64,000 nt of DNA from an uncultured Christensenellaceae bacterium (GCA_910586825.1 CAJUJF010000002.1:62001-126000), one strand, 5' to 3'; counted from the stretch's first letter, positions 20,155-29,292 are shown. Program-made: numbers and translations. The notes: generated by a model from the sequence alone, not told the origin.

Positions 20155-21897
20155 TCAACCTTCGCCAAACGGCTCCAATTTCATGATATCGATAATGCCG
20201 CGGAAGATCTCCTGCGCGCAAGGCGCGGCGACCGTGCTTCCGTAATACGATCCCTGCGGTTCGTCTACAATAATCAGCGCAAGATACCGGGGGGCGTTTG
20301 CGGGAAAATATCCGACAAAGGAAGAAACGTATTTCCCCTGCGCGATGACGCCGTTCTCATACTTTTGCGCCGTTCCCGTCTTCCCCGCGACGCGATAACC
20401 TTCGATATACGCTTTCTTGCCGCTGCCGTCGCGCACGACCCCTTCGAGCATTCCGGAAAGGATGGACGAAGTCTGCTCGCTCACCGTACGGCAGAGCAGA
20501 GACGGAGCGATCCGCTCGGAAACACTGCCGTCTTCGGAACGGACTTCGGAAACCAGTCGGGGAGAATAATAGTATCCGCCGTTTACCGCGGAAGCCGCCG
20601 CGCACGCAAGTTGCAACGGCGTGACCGCGATCGCCTGTCCGAAACCGACGCGCGCCAGATCCGCCGTTTGCAACGTGCTTTCAGGAAGCAACATGCCGAT
20701 CGATTCCCCCGAAAAGTCCAAACCGGTCGCGCGACCGAAATTAAAAGCGGACAGATAATCGTAAAACGTCTCTTTTCCCAGCGCAAGCGCGATGTCGACA
20801 AAGCAAGGGTTGCAACTGTTGTTAAGCGCTTCCGCAAGCGTCTGGTTCGAGTGCTTCCCGTTTGCGTGATCGCTCCAACATTTGATTTTCGAACCTTCGA
20901 CGGTACGAGTCCGCGCGCTCGAAAACACGTACGATTCCGGCAACGCCGCAGAATTTCCCCGCAACCGCTCTTCGATATTCGCCGCGGAAGTAATGATCTT
21001 AAAAGTAGAACCCGGTTCGTAAACGTCGCTCACCATAGAGTTTCGCGACAGCTTATTCAAAGCAGATAAATCGTTCCGCGGGATTTCGTTCAGATCGTAC
21101 GAGGGCAAATTGACCATGGCAAGCACCGAAAAATCGTTCGGATCGAGAACGATGCAACGGGCGGCCTTCGCCTGTGACTCCGTTTGTGCGCGAAGCATCA
21201 CCTCTTCTGCCAACGACTGGATACGATAATCGATCGTAAGCCGAACGTCCAACCCGTCTTCCGCAGGGAGATACGCCGCCGTCGCGCCGTCCAAATCCAC
21301 GCCGACCAGATCCGTCTCGAATAATATTTCTCCGTTTTTCCCCGCCAAATACTTATCGTAATAGCCTTCTATCCCCGTCGTTCCGGATCTGTCGAAAGAA
21401 GTAAATCCGAGCACCTGACAGGCAAGAGACTCATACGGATAGATCCGAAGATTGTCCCGCGCATAATAAACGCCGTCGAGCGCCGCGCCTTCGATTTTCT
21501 CTACCGTGGACTTCTCCGTCTGCCTTACGACGGTCACTTCCGATCGGCTCCGATCGGTCAACTTCTTATAAATTTCTTCGTACGAAACGCCGAGTTGTGC
21601 CGAAAGCAAGGCGGCGCTCCCCTCGGCGTCTTTCACGGCGGAAGCCCGCGCAAAGACGCTGTAAGCGGTGCTGTTTCCCGCAAGCAGAACTCCGTTCCGA
21701 TCGAAAATCCTCCCGCGATTCGCAACGACGGGGATTTCCCGCGTCCACTGATCGACGGCCAGATAATGCAATTCGTCTTTCCAGATTACCTGAATATAAA
21801 AGAATCGCGAGAGAAAAAGACAAAAAATAAAGGTTATCGCCAATAATACGGCAAATAACCTCTTTTGCAAAACACTAAATGAATATTGTTTTTTAAT
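20155..21897 (-). CDS. ftsI: Class B penicillin-binding protein FtsI/SpoVD, probable ATT start
   Basis: A septal transpeptidase that crosslinks peptidoglycan with FtsW. It has a basic N-terminus, one membrane segment, the dimerisation-domain motif NRGRIFDRNG, and the transpeptidase motifs STFK (near residue 295), SCN (near 360) and KTGTAQ (near 505). It ends soon after the domain, without PASTA repeats. The start is odd: no ATG, GTG or TTG in frame has a ribosome site. A GGGAGG at 21905-21910 lies 7 bases before an in-frame ATT at 21897, which gives the typical N-terminus MKKQYSFSVLQKRLF (580 residues). The TTG at 21870 would remove this basic segment and has no ribosome site. Confidence 0.9.
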   Translation of the reverse strand: MKKQYSFSVLQKRLFAVLLAITFIFCLFLSRFFYIQVIWKDELHYLAVDQWTREIPVVANRGRIFDRNGVLLAGNSTAYSVFARASAVKDAEGSAALLSAQLGVSYEEIYKKLTDRSRSEVTVVRQTEKSTVEKIEGAALDGVYYARDNLRIYPYESLACQVLGFTSFDRSGTTGIEGYYDKYLAGKNGEILFETDLVGVDLDGATAAYLPAEDGLDVRLTIDYRIQSLAEEVMLRAQTESQAKAARCIVLDPNDFSVLAMVNLPSYDLNEIPRNDLSALNKLSRNSMVSDVYEPGSTFKIITSAANIEERLRGNSAALPESYVFSSARTRTVEGSKIKCWSDHANGKHSNQTLAEALNNSCNPCFVDIALALGKETFYDYLSAFNFGRATGLDFSGESIGMLLPESTLQTADLARVGFGQAIAVTPLQLACAAASAVNGGYYYSPRLVSEVRSEDGSVSERIAPSLLCRTVSEQTSSILSGMLEGVVRDGSGKKAYIEGYRVAGKTGTAQKYENGVIAQGKYVSSFVGYFPANAPRYLALIIVDEPQGSYYGSTVAAPCAQEIFRGIIDIMKLEPFGEG

Positions 21898-21914
21898 TTG
21901 TATGCCTCCCGACG

Positions 21915-22670
21915 TCAGGGGCGAACCATTCCTTGATTCTCTGCGAATTCTTTAATGATCTCTCCCCAAACGCCTTCTCCGTTTTCGATGTCCATAATTT
22001 CATTCGCAATGTTTTCGTAATTTTGTTGCTGTTCCTGCACTTTCGCCCGCATCTTTTCGATATTCGCGTCCAACGAATTGATGATCCCCGTATTGATGCA
22101 GATCACGACGATCGCCATGATTACGGCGAATACGATTGCCGCAAGCACCACTTTCGTCTTTGCGGACACCGCCGAGAAAACGCTCGTTTTCGTCTCCTGC
22201 GCCGTCAACTGCTCCTCTTTACTGCGGCGCAGCGTTTCCAGCGTTCTGCGCGTCGGTTTCAGATCCTCGTCGTTCTCGGATCCGACCGCGGGCGCATCCG
22301 CGGGTGCCGTTACCGTTGCGGCAGACGACGCGGGCGATTGCACGGGACGCGTTAATACAGGCTTTTCCGCCGTATCGACGCTTCCGTACGCGTCTTCGAA
22401 AAGCATCTTTTTCGAAGCGGGAATCGAATACGCTTTATAATCGGCAAAACGGCGCGCCGCGGAAGTTTTCTGTTCGGGCGCGGCTTCCTTCGGCTCGGCA
22501 ACGGCGACGTCCCCCGTCGCTTCCGCTTCGGAATATCCCGCGTAAAGCATTTTACGGTAAATTTCGATTTCTTTCGCGTGTTGTCTTTCCGCAGCGGAAA
22601 TTTCGCGCTTTTCTTCCGAAAGCGTGTTTCTCGTTTCGGTTACGGGTTCTAATACCGAAAGCTGAGCCAT
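21915..22670 (-). CDS. FtsL-like division protein with long cytoplasmic extension
   Basis: Not recognised by sequence; called from position and architecture. It sits between rsmH and ftsI, where ftsL is found in most dcw clusters. Residues 174-196 form one membrane segment, followed by a charged coiled-coil-like stretch (197-230) and a short tail, as in FtsL/DivIC. Unlike the usual 100-120-residue FtsL, it has about 170 residues before the membrane segment: a Glu/Lys-rich helix-prone part (15-50), an Ala/Pro/Val-rich linker (100-135) and a basic segment (138-155). Confidence 0.7.
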   Translation of the reverse strand: MAQLSVLEPVTETRNTLSEEKREISAAERQHAKEIEIYRKMLYAGYSEAEATGDVAVAEPKEAAPEQKTSAARRFADYKAYSIPASKKMLFEDAYGSVDTAEKPVLTRPVQSPASSAATVTAPADAPAVGSENDEDLKPTRRTLETLRRSKEEQLTAQETKTSVFSAVSAKTKVVLAAIVFAVIMAIVVICINTGIINSLDANIEKMRAKVQEQQQNYENIANEIMDIENGEGVWGEIIKEFAENQGMVRP

Positions 22671-22711
22671 TGGCGTTTTCTCCTTATTATCGTATTCCCG
22701 AGAACGCGGCT

Positions 22712-23644
22712 TTATGTAGACAATTTTTCCACGATTCTCAATTTAGCGCTTTTACTGCGCGAATTTTCACTGATCTCTTTTTCGCTCGCGACAAGCGGTT
22801 TTCTGCCGACGGGTTCGATCTCCCGTTTTCGTCCGCAAACACAGACGGGAAACTCTTTCGGACACGTGCACCCCGTCGACAGATCGCGGAACGCCTGCTT
22901 CACGATTCGGTCCTCCAAAGAATGAAACGTGATCACGCATCCTCTTCCCTGCGGTTTCAAACGCAACGTAAGCGCCTTGACGCACTCGGCAAGTCCGGAC
23001 AATTCGCCGTTTACTTCTATGCGGATCGCTTGAAAGGTCTTGCGCGCACAGGCGTGGAACCGGTATTTCGCGGGAACGCTCTCCTCGACCGCCTCTTCTA
23101 GTTCTTTGCAGGTCTCAAACGGTTTCACAGCCCGTTTGCGAACGATGTTTCGCGCTATCGAGGCGGCAAACGACTCTTCGCCGTATTCCCGTAAAATTGT
23201 ACGAATCTTTTCTTCCGGATAATCGTTCACGACGTCTTTTGCCGAAAACTCCGCGCGGCGATCCATTCGCATATCCAACGCGGCGTTGCCGTTCCGGTAA
23301 GAAAACCCGCGCGTCTCGTCGTCTATCTGATGGGAAGAGATTCCCAAATCAAGCAGGTAACCGTCGATTTGCCGAATGCCTTCCTTCTCGAAAACTTCTT
23401 CGAAATTTTTAAAATCGGTGCGGTAGATCTTAAATCTTCCCGCAAACGGAGCAAGTCTTTTTTCCGCTTCGGCAACGGCGTCTCCGTCCTTATCCGTCGC
23501 GATCAGCTTAACGGAAGCGTTCGCGCTTAAAATCCCGAAAGAATGTCCGCCGCCGCCCGCCGTGCCGTCGAAATAAACGCCGCCCTCTTTGATATCCAGA
23601 CCTCGGATAACCTCGGAAAGCATGATCGGTACGTGGTATTCCAT
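22712..23644 (-). CDS. rsmH: 16S rRNA (cytosine-1402-N4) methyltransferase
   Basis: RsmH (MraW) methylates N4 of C1402 in the ribosomal P site using SAM. The 310-residue protein begins YHVPIMLSEVI, has the SAM-binding loop FDGTAGGGGHS (residues about 25-35), YLLDLGISSHQIDD, RGFSYR and the C-terminal VITFHSLEDRIVK, all diagnostic. It directly follows mraZ (1 base), as in nearly all dcw clusters. Confidence 0.97.
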   Translation of the reverse strand: MEYHVPIMLSEVIRGLDIKEGGVYFDGTAGGGGHSFGILSANASVKLIATDKDGDAVAEAEKRLAPFAGRFKIYRTDFKNFEEVFEKEGIRQIDGYLLDLGISSHQIDDETRGFSYRNGNAALDMRMDRRAEFSAKDVVNDYPEEKIRTILREYGEESFAASIARNIVRKRAVKPFETCKELEEAVEESVPAKYRFHACARKTFQAIRIEVNGELSGLAECVKALTLRLKPQGRGCVITFHSLEDRIVKQAFRDLSTGCTCPKEFPVCVCGRKREIEPVGRKPLVASEKEISENSRSKSAKLRIVEKLST

Positions 23645-23645
23645 A

Positions 23646-24101
23646 TCAGAAATCCAAAAGTATGAACGCGTCGTCGATCGTCATTTGTTCGCCGCAGCCC
23701 TCATACGGTTTTACCGTCCAGCTCTTTTCGTCCTCGAACACTTCCTTCGCCCAAATTTCGATATAATCGGACATTCCGATCGTGACAACGTCTTTTTCAA
23801 TCCCCGCATGTTTCTTTAACGAGGCGGGAATCACCGTTCTGCCCTGATCGTCTTCCGCAATGCTCTGGATCGAGGAGGAAATCAGACGCTTCGCTTTCAG
23901 TTTCACGGGATCTCCCGAACGGATTTCGGTCAGCGCTTTCAGTCGATCGGTCATTGATTCGCTCGAATAAACGCGAATACAGCCCTGCATGCTCGCGACA
24001 AAGTAATAGTCTTTTCCGAGCAGCGCGCGGAATTTCGCAGGAATGCGTATTCTGTTTTTTGCGTCTATCTGATGATAAAACGTTCCGACAAACAATTCCA
24101 C
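23646..24101 (-). CDS. mraZ: Transcriptional regulator MraZ
   Basis: MraZ is an AbrB-like DNA-binding protein that controls the dcw operon. This copy has two SpoVT/AbrB-like halves: FVGTFYHQIDAKNRIRIPAKFR and ISSSIQSIAEDDQGRTVIPASLKKHAGI. I chose GTG at 24101 (151 residues; VELFVGTF) because AAAGGAG lies 6 bases upstream; an upstream ATG at 24125 has no ribosome site. Just upstream are four direct repeats spaced 10 bases apart that overlap the promoter, fitting autoregulation. Confidence 0.95.
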   Translation of the reverse strand: MELFVGTFYHQIDAKNRIRIPAKFRALLGKDYYFVASMQGCIRVYSSESMTDRLKALTEIRSGDPVKLKAKRLISSSIQSIAEDDQGRTVIPASLKKHAGIEKDVVTIGMSDYIEIWAKEVFEDEKSWTVKPYEGCGEQMTIDDAFILLDF

Positions 24102-24127
24102 GGCAGACTCCTTTTGACTATGCATTC

Positions 24128-24156
24128 AGTATAACACCACTTTTAACCACTGTCAA
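24128..24156 (-). promoter_or_regulatory. dcw operon promoter
   Basis: TTGACA (24156-24151) and TATACT (24133-24128) are 17 bases apart on the minus strand, about 27 bases before the mraZ GTG. Confidence 0.85.
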
Positions 24157-24171
24157 CCACTTACAACCACT
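24136..24171 (-). promoter_or_regulatory. Four MraZ boxes (AGTGGT, 10-bp period)
   Basis: On the minus strand AGTGGT occurs at 24171-24166, 24161-24156, 24151-24146 and 24141-24136, one every 10 bases. Known MraZ sites are direct GTG/TGGG repeats of the same period. Two copies lie inside the promoter spacer and one abuts the -35, so binding should block RNA polymerase. Confidence 0.8.
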
Positions 24172-24196
24172 TTTTGGTCTCAAAAGCAAAAAATTT

Positions 24197-24967
24197 TCAA
24201 AATTTTATAAAACATTTGTTCGTATTATACAGTTTTTTGTTGGTTTCCGCTCCATTTCCCAAAAAAATCACTTCTCCGCCCCCGAAACAAGCGCGATTGA
24301 TCGGGTGGTCGTCCGTCCCTGAAATTCGCTTTCCGAGAAGACTCCGCAGTCGATTTGCCGCCCCTTCGTTCCCGTCGAATACGCGCGCGCGATAGAAATC
24401 TCCGATTTCCCGTTTCATATAGACGTAATGCGTGCAACCGAGAACGACGCCGTCGTAATCCCCTTGCGGCAAGTGTTCGCAAAGACGAAGCGGCTCGCCG
24501 AACGAGAGCGCGCGCTCGATACAGCCTGCCAGACGCGGCGCCGCATGCACCGTAATGTCGCAACGCGCCGCCGATGCGGAAACGAGCTTGCGCAACCGTT
24601 CGCTCTCCGCAGTACGCGGCGTCGCAAGCACGAGCAACCGCTTGCAAGTCGCCGCCGCAGGCTTCACCGCCGGCTCCATACCGATGATCGGAACGGAAAA
24701 TTCCGAGCGCAACGCTTCGGCGCAAACCGCCGTCGCGGTATTGCATGCGAGTACGACCGCGTCTACCCCCTCTTCGCATAATTTTCCGACCGCGTCCCGC
24801 ACCAGCCGCAGGATCTCCGCTTCACTCTTTGCGCCGTACGGCGCGTTTGGATTGTCTCCGTAATAGAGATATTCGGGAGACGGAAAAATCCGACGGCAGG
24901 CGGAAAGCACCGTAAGTCCGCCGATTCCGCTGTCGAAAACCCCGACGCGCGCTGTATTTTGTTCCAT
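24197..24967 (-). CDS. murI: Glutamate racemase
   Basis: MurI interconverts L- and D-glutamate to supply MurD. The 256-residue protein has GVFDSGIGGLTVL at its start and both catalytic cysteines, in LACNTAT (near residue 72) and LGCTHY (near 180). I chose ATG at 24967 because GGAGG lies 7 bases upstream; the frame is open to 25039 but that part lacks family similarity. The gene ends just before the dcw promoter and is divergent from rpsT. Confidence 0.95.
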   Translation of the reverse strand: MEQNTARVGVFDSGIGGLTVLSACRRIFPSPEYLYYGDNPNAPYGAKSEAEILRLVRDAVGKLCEEGVDAVVLACNTATAVCAEALRSEFSVPIIGMEPAVKPAAATCKRLLVLATPRTAESERLRKLVSASAARCDITVHAAPRLAGCIERALSFGEPLRLCEHLPQGDYDGVVLGCTHYVYMKREIGDFYRARVFDGNEGAANRLRSLLGKRISGTDDHPINRACFGGGEVIFLGNGAETNKKLYNTNKCFIKF

Positions 24968-25025
24968 AATCTGCCCTCCGCAGAAATTTTTTCCGAAAAT
25001 TTTACGCCATTGTGTTGAAAAACAG

Positions 25026-25054
25026 TTTACAACGCCCATGATTTATGTTAAAAT
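25026..25054 (+). promoter_or_regulatory. rpsT promoter
   Basis: TTTACA (25026-25031) and TAAAAT (25049-25054) are 17 bases apart, about 40 bases before the rpsT start codon. Confidence 0.65.
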
Positions 25055-25095
25055 AACAAAAGTTAATTCAGCACAGATTCAAAGGAGTAAATAAC

Positions 25096-25362
25096 GTGCC
25101 TAACATCAAATCCGCTAAAAAACGCGTATTGGTTACCGAAAAGAAATCCCAGCAAAACAAAATGATCAAATCCGCATTGAAAACGCAGATCAAAAAATTC
25201 CTCGCCGCAGTCAGCGCGGGCGACAAGGATACGGCGACCGCCCTGTACCCCGAAACGGTTTCGGCGATCGATTCCGCGGTTACGAAAGGCATTCTGCATA
25301 AAAACAACGCGGCGAATAAAAAAGCCAAGCTTGCCAAAAAGCTCGCTTCGATTGCCGCTTGA
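25096..25362 (+). CDS. rpsT: 30S ribosomal protein S20
   Basis: The 88-residue, highly basic, Ala/Lys-rich protein begins [16 protein letters not shown] and ends [15 protein letters not shown], matching S20, a primary binder of 16S rRNA. The start codon is GTG with AAAGGAG upstream. It is a single-gene unit with its own promoter and terminator. Confidence 0.97.
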   Translation: MPNIKSAKKRVLVTEKKSQQNKMIKSALKTQIKKFLAAVSAGDKDTATALYPETVSAIDSAVTKGILHKNNAANKKAKLAKKLASIAA

Positions 25363-25385
25363 ACCGCGTATAAATCAATGTTTTG

Positions 25386-25415
25386 AACCCCTCCGCAAAA
25401 GCGGAGGGGTTTTTA
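25386..25415 (+). terminator. rpsT terminator
   Basis: AACCCCTCCGC and GCGGAGGGGTT form a perfect 11-base stem around AAAA, followed by TTTT. Confidence 0.92.
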
Positions 25416-25491
25416 TTCCGCCCTCTTCTATTATATTCCCGTACTTTTTTAAAAGAACGGGAATTTTTTGTCGAAAACGCCCTTCAAACGT

Positions 25492-25520
25492 TTGACATTC
25501 TTCAAAAGATATACTATACT
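25492..25520 (+). promoter_or_regulatory. Promoter of the regulator-potABCD operon
   Basis: TTGACA (25492-25497) and TATACT (25515-25520) are separated by 17 bases. The leader of about 105 bases contains two palindromic operators. Confidence 0.85.
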
Positions 25521-25534
25521 CTTTCACAGCATTG

Positions 25535-25614
25535 AGTTTATTTTTATTAAACTTTTGGTTTAGTTTTAACATGGTTTCGTAAAAAACGGCAAAAAGTTTA
25601 ATATTTGTAAACTT
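25535..25614. promoter_or_regulatory. Two AGTTTA-N7-TAAACT palindromes, putative regulator operators
   Basis: AGTTTA-N7-TAAACT occurs at 25535-25553 and, extended by one pair to AAGTTTA-N7-TAAACTT, at 25594-25614. Both are AT-rich and lie in the leader directly before the XRE-cupin gene. Equal arm and spacer length in two copies 60 bases apart suggests a dimeric repressor bound at both sites, most likely the encoded XRE protein itself. Confidence 0.65.
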
Positions 25615-25632
25615 GCGGGAGGTTTCGCGGTT

Positions 25633-26166
25633 ATGGAACTTGGTTCGAAGCTGAAAGTACTGCGACAGCAAAAGAATCTGACGCAAGAAGAACTTGCCGA
25701 CCGTTGCGAGCTGACGAAGGGATACATATCTCAACTCGAAAACGATCTGACAAGCCCTTCTATCGCAACGCTGTGCGATCTGTTGAATGCACTCGGAAGC
25801 AGTCTGAACGACTTTTTTCACGAAGAACCGGAGGAAAAAATCGTATTTTCCGATGCGGAGTACATCGAAAAACAGTCGGACGGCATGATCTGGCAATGGG
25901 TGATCCCCAATGCGCAGAAAAATATGATGGAACCGTTGCTCGTCGAACTCGAATCGGGCGCGGCGACGCCGACGGATTTCCCGCACGAAGGCGAAGAATT
26001 CGGCTTCGTGCTCGAAGGCAGGATCGCGATTGTCCGCGCGGGAAAACAGCACGCGGCGAAAAAAGGCGAAAGCTTTTACTTTATCGCCAATAAAGAACAC
26101 TATATTTTAAACAAAGGCAAGACCAAGGCAAGATTCCTCTGGATCTCCACGCCGCCCAATTTTTAA
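25633..26166 (+). CDS. XRE-family regulator with cupin domain (PuuR-like)
   Basis: Residues 1-60 form a helix-turn-helix of the XRE/Cro type ([20 protein letters not shown], then [13 protein letters not shown]). Residues about 100-177 form a cupin, with [16 protein letters not shown] and [17 protein letters not shown]. Such proteins sense small ligands; those next to polyamine transporters resemble PuuR. It heads the potABCD operon (17 bases to potA) and is preceded by paired palindromes, so polyamine-responsive autoregulation is a reasonable inference. The ligand is not shown by sequence. Confidence 0.9.
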   Translation: MELGSKLKVLRQQKNLTQEELADRCELTKGYISQLENDLTSPSIATLCDLLNALGSSLNDFFHEEPEEKIVFSDAEYIEKQSDGMIWQWVIPNAQKNMMEPLLVELESGAATPTDFPHEGEEFGFVLEGRIAIVRAGKQHAAKKGESFYFIANKEHYILNKGKTKARFLWISTPPNF

Positions 26167-26183
26167 CGAAGGAGAACGACACC

Positions 26184-27689
26184 ATGAACGAACCGATTAT
26201 CGAATTAAAAGACGTCAGCAAAAGCTATGACGACAATCTTGTGATCGACCACGTAAATCTCACGATTAAAAAAGGTGAATTCGTCACCTTTCTCGGCCCT
26301 TCCGGTTGCGGCAAGACGACGACGTTGCGCATGATCGCAGGCTTCGACATGCCCACAAGCGGACAGATCCTGCTCAACGGCAAGGATATTTCCTATCTCG
26401 CCCCGAACAAGCGCCCCGTCAATACGGTCTTTCAGCGGTACGCGCTTTTTCCGCACCTGAATATTTTCGAAAACATTGCGTTCGGACTGAAATGTAAAAA
26501 AGTTCTGAATACATACCGCAACGACCACGGTGAAGAATATACGAAGAGAGAAAAACTCACGAAAAAGGAAATTCGCGAAAAAGTCAGCCGCGCCCTGACG
26601 CTCGTCGACCTCGAAGGCTTTGAAAAGCGCTCCGTCTCCACCCTTTCGGGCGGACAGCAGCAACGCGTCGCAATCGCCCGTGCGATCGTGAATGAACCGG
26701 AAATTTTATTGCTGGACGAACCGCTCGGCGCGCTCGATTTAAAAATGCGCAAGGAAATGCAAATCGAGTTGAAAGCGATGCACAAACGGCTCGGCATCAC
26801 GTTTATCTACGTCACGCACGATCAGGAGGAAGCGCTTACGATGTCCGACACGATCGTCGTCATGTCCGACGGCGTCGTTCAGCAGATCGGCACCCCTACC
26901 GACATTTACAACGAGCCCGCAAACACCTTCGTCGCAGACTTCATCGGCGAAAGCAACATATTTAACGGCACGGTCGTCGGCAAGCGCAAAGTCAAGTTCT
27001 GCGGAAAGACGTTCGACTGCGTGGACGATTTCGAACTCAACGAACCCGTCGACGTCGTCGTGCGTCCGGAAGACATCGACATGTGCGCACCCGAACAAGG
27101 GATCCTGAAAGGCACCGTCATTTCCGTCGTGTTTAAGGGGATTCACTATGAAATCACCGTTAAAGTCGGAAAATACGAAGTCGTCATCAACAGCACGGAA
27201 AGCCGTAAAGAAGGCGAAGCGATCGGCATGAACGTTTCGCCCGACGAAATCCATCTCATGAAGCCGAAATATACGACGAACGTATTCGAAGGCGTGATCA
27301 CCAAGCGCAACACCGTGGAATTTGCCGACGGCGAATTCGAATGCGACGTGACCGCCCTCTACCCCGGCAGCCATATCGACGAAGAGGATTATCTGATCAC
27401 CGCAACGGGCGAACGGATCGATCTGACCGGCACGGAAGTCAAAATCGAAGTCGGGCTCGGGGATATCGAAATCAGCGACGACGCCGAAGCCGGCGGAACC
27501 ACGGGTCATATCATTTCGATCATCTATAAAGGCGATCATTACCGCCTTATCGTGAGAACGGAAGAGAGCGAGGAAGATTTCGTATTCATGACGAACGACC
27601 TGTGGAACGAAAACGACTTCGTGTCCGTGATCATTCCGAAAGAAAAAATCAAGCTTTCGCTCAAAAATACGGAGGAAAAGAAAAGATGA
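26184..27689 (+). CDS. potA: Spermidine/putrescine ABC transporter ATPase, extended
   Basis: The ATPase of a PotABCD-type importer: Walker [10 protein letters not shown] (residues 38-46), Q-loop at Gln84, signature LSGGQQQR (154-161), Walker B ILLLDEP (174-180), H-loop VTHDQEEA. At 501 residues it is about 130 longer than usual PotA. A charged insert of about 20 residues (108-127) lies before the signature domain. The C-terminal region appears duplicated: a module with [27 protein letters not shown] (about 265-375) is followed by one with [29 protein letters not shown] (about 380-495). AAGGAG precedes the ATG. Confidence 0.93.
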   Translation: MNEPIIELKDVSKSYDDNLVIDHVNLTIKKGEFVTFLGPSGCGKTTTLRMIAGFDMPTSGQILLNGKDISYLAPNKRPVNTVFQRYALFPHLNIFENIAFGLKCKKVLNTYRNDHGEEYTKREKLTKKEIREKVSRALTLVDLEGFEKRSVSTLSGGQQQRVAIARAIVNEPEILLLDEPLGALDLKMRKEMQIELKAMHKRLGITFIYVTHDQEEALTMSDTIVVMSDGVVQQIGTPTDIYNEPANTFVADFIGESNIFNGTVVGKRKVKFCGKTFDCVDDFELNEPVDVVVRPEDIDMCAPEQGILKGTVISVVFKGIHYEITVKVGKYEVVINSTESRKEGEAIGMNVSPDEIHLMKPKYTTNVFEGVITKRNTVEFADGEFECDVTALYPGSHIDEEDYLITATGERIDLTGTEVKIEVGLGDIEISDDAEAGGTTGHIISIIYKGDHYRLIVRTEESEEDFVFMTNDLWNENDFVSVIIPKEKIKLSLKNTEEKKR

Positions 27690-28477
27690 AAGCGCCGCGT
27701 TTTTCCAGAAAGACGCTCTGCATCCCCTACGCCGTCTTTCTGCTCTTTTTCGTGCTGGTTCCCATGGCGGTAATTTTCGTATACGCTTTTACCGATGCGG
27801 ACATGCACTTTTCCTTTTGGAATTTTATCAACTTCTTTTCCGACCCGACCAAAATTTTCACGGTGATCTATTCCGTCGTGATTGCGTTGGTAACGACCGT
27901 GATCACCCTTCTGATCGCCTACCCCACGGCTTATATTCTCGCGCGAAGTAAAATCAAAAAAAGAAACGTGTTGCTTCTTTTGTTCGTTACGCCGATGTGG
28001 ATCAACTTCGTACTGCGCATCAACGCGATCCGCGAACTTTTGAACTGGATCGGTCTCCTCGGAACCGCAAACTATTTCAATACCATATTCGGCATGGTAT
28101 ACGACTTCCTTCCGTTCATGATCCTGCCGCTTTATACGACGATCCAGAAAATCGACGAAAGTCTGTACGAAGCCAGCGCCGATCTCGGCGGAAATCGGCT
28201 GACGACTTTCTTCCGCGTCACAGTACCTCTTTCGATGCCCGGTATCGGGAGCGGGATCACGATGGTATTCCTCCCTTCCATGACGAACTACGTTGTATCC
28301 GACATGCTCGGAAACTCCAAAGTGACGATCATCGGAAAATTCATCGAAACATATTTCGGGACCGATTGGCACATGGGTTCGATGATCGCCTTGATCCTGC
28401 TCATCGTCGTATTCTTCTCCGCATGGCTTTCCGGCGGATTCAAAGCGGATGAAACCGCAAGGGGGGCGAATTTATGA
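27686..28477 (+). CDS. potB: Spermidine/putrescine ABC transporter permease PotB
   Basis: A 263-residue permease with about six membrane segments and the ABC permease EAA motif seen as [27 protein letters not shown] (about residues 166-192). I chose ATG at 27686, which overlaps the potA stop (ATGA) and has GGAGG 10 bases upstream; the longer frame from 27602 lies inside potA. It pairs with PotC to form the channel. Confidence 0.95.
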   Translation: MKAPRFSRKTLCIPYAVFLLFFVLVPMAVIFVYAFTDADMHFSFWNFINFFSDPTKIFTVIYSVVIALVTTVITLLIAYPTAYILARSKIKKRNVLLLLFVTPMWINFVLRINAIRELLNWIGLLGTANYFNTIFGMVYDFLPFMILPLYTTIQKIDESLYEASADLGGNRLTTFFRVTVPLSMPGIGSGITMVFLPSMTNYVVSDMLGNSKVTIIGKFIETYFGTDWHMGSMIALILLIVVFFSAWLSGGFKADETARGANL

Positions 28478-29292
28478 ACCGTAAAAAAGATATCGCGATC
28501 AAGTGCCTGAAAGCCGCGTTTATCGGGCTGGTGTTGTTGCTCCTGTATGCCCCGATCGTCTTACTGGCGGCATACAGTTTTATCGGCACCGATCAAATCG
28601 GAACCTCCGGCGAATTTTCATTCGTCCACTACCAGACCCTCTTTTCCGAACCCAAAATCCTCACGATGATCGGAAACACTCTCTTGCTCGCGCTGTTGGC
28701 GGCAACCCTTTCCACGATCCTCGGCACGGCGGGCGCGCTCGGAATTTATTACAGCAAAAAACGCACGAAAACGGTGATCAACGGCGTTTCTCAAATTCCC
28801 ATTATCAATGCGGAAATCGTGACGGCGCTTGCTCTTGCGATCACGTTCGTCGCCGTCGGACTCGGCAAATCGTATTTTACGATGCTGATCGGTCACATGG
28901 TGATCTGCACCCCCTTCGTCGTGCTTTCCGTCATGCCCAAACTCAAACAAATGGACAACAGCCTGTACGAGGCCGCGCTCGATCTTGGCGCAAGTCCCGC
29001 GAAAGCGCTTCTGAAAATCGTTCTGCCGCAGATCATTCCCGGCGTAATTTCCGGATTCATGCTTGCGATCACCCTTTCGCTCGACGACTATATCGTGACC
29101 TTTTACACCCGTCCGAGCGGCTTCGATACGATTTCGACTTACGTGTTTAACGCCACGATGAAGGGCAACGCCCATACCGCGGAAGTCCTCTCTTCGTTCT
29201 GGGCGCTGACGACGATCATCTTTGTTTTGATTCTTGCGACCGTCCTTGCCGCAAACCTCACGGGCAGAAGAAAGAAGGAGGCGAAAAAGTGA
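28474..29292 (+). CDS. potC: Spermidine/putrescine ABC transporter permease PotC
   Basis: A 272-residue permease with six predicted membrane segments. The EAA motif appears as YEAALDLGASPAKALLKIVLPQIIPG (about residues 168-193), and SLDDYIVTFYT is typical of PotC. It overlaps potB by 4 bases and potD by 4 bases, so all four transporter genes are translationally coupled. Confidence 0.95.
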   Translation: MNRKKDIAIKCLKAAFIGLVLLLLYAPIVLLAAYSFIGTDQIGTSGEFSFVHYQTLFSEPKILTMIGNTLLLALLAATLSTILGTAGALGIYYSKKRTKTVINGVSQIPIINAEIVTALALAITFVAVGLGKSYFTMLIGHMVICTPFVVLSVMPKLKQMDNSLYEAALDLGASPAKALLKIVLPQIIPGVISGFMLAITLSLDDYIVTFYTRPSGFDTISTYVFNATMKGNAHTAEVLSSFWALTTIIFVLILATVLAANLTGRRKKEAKK

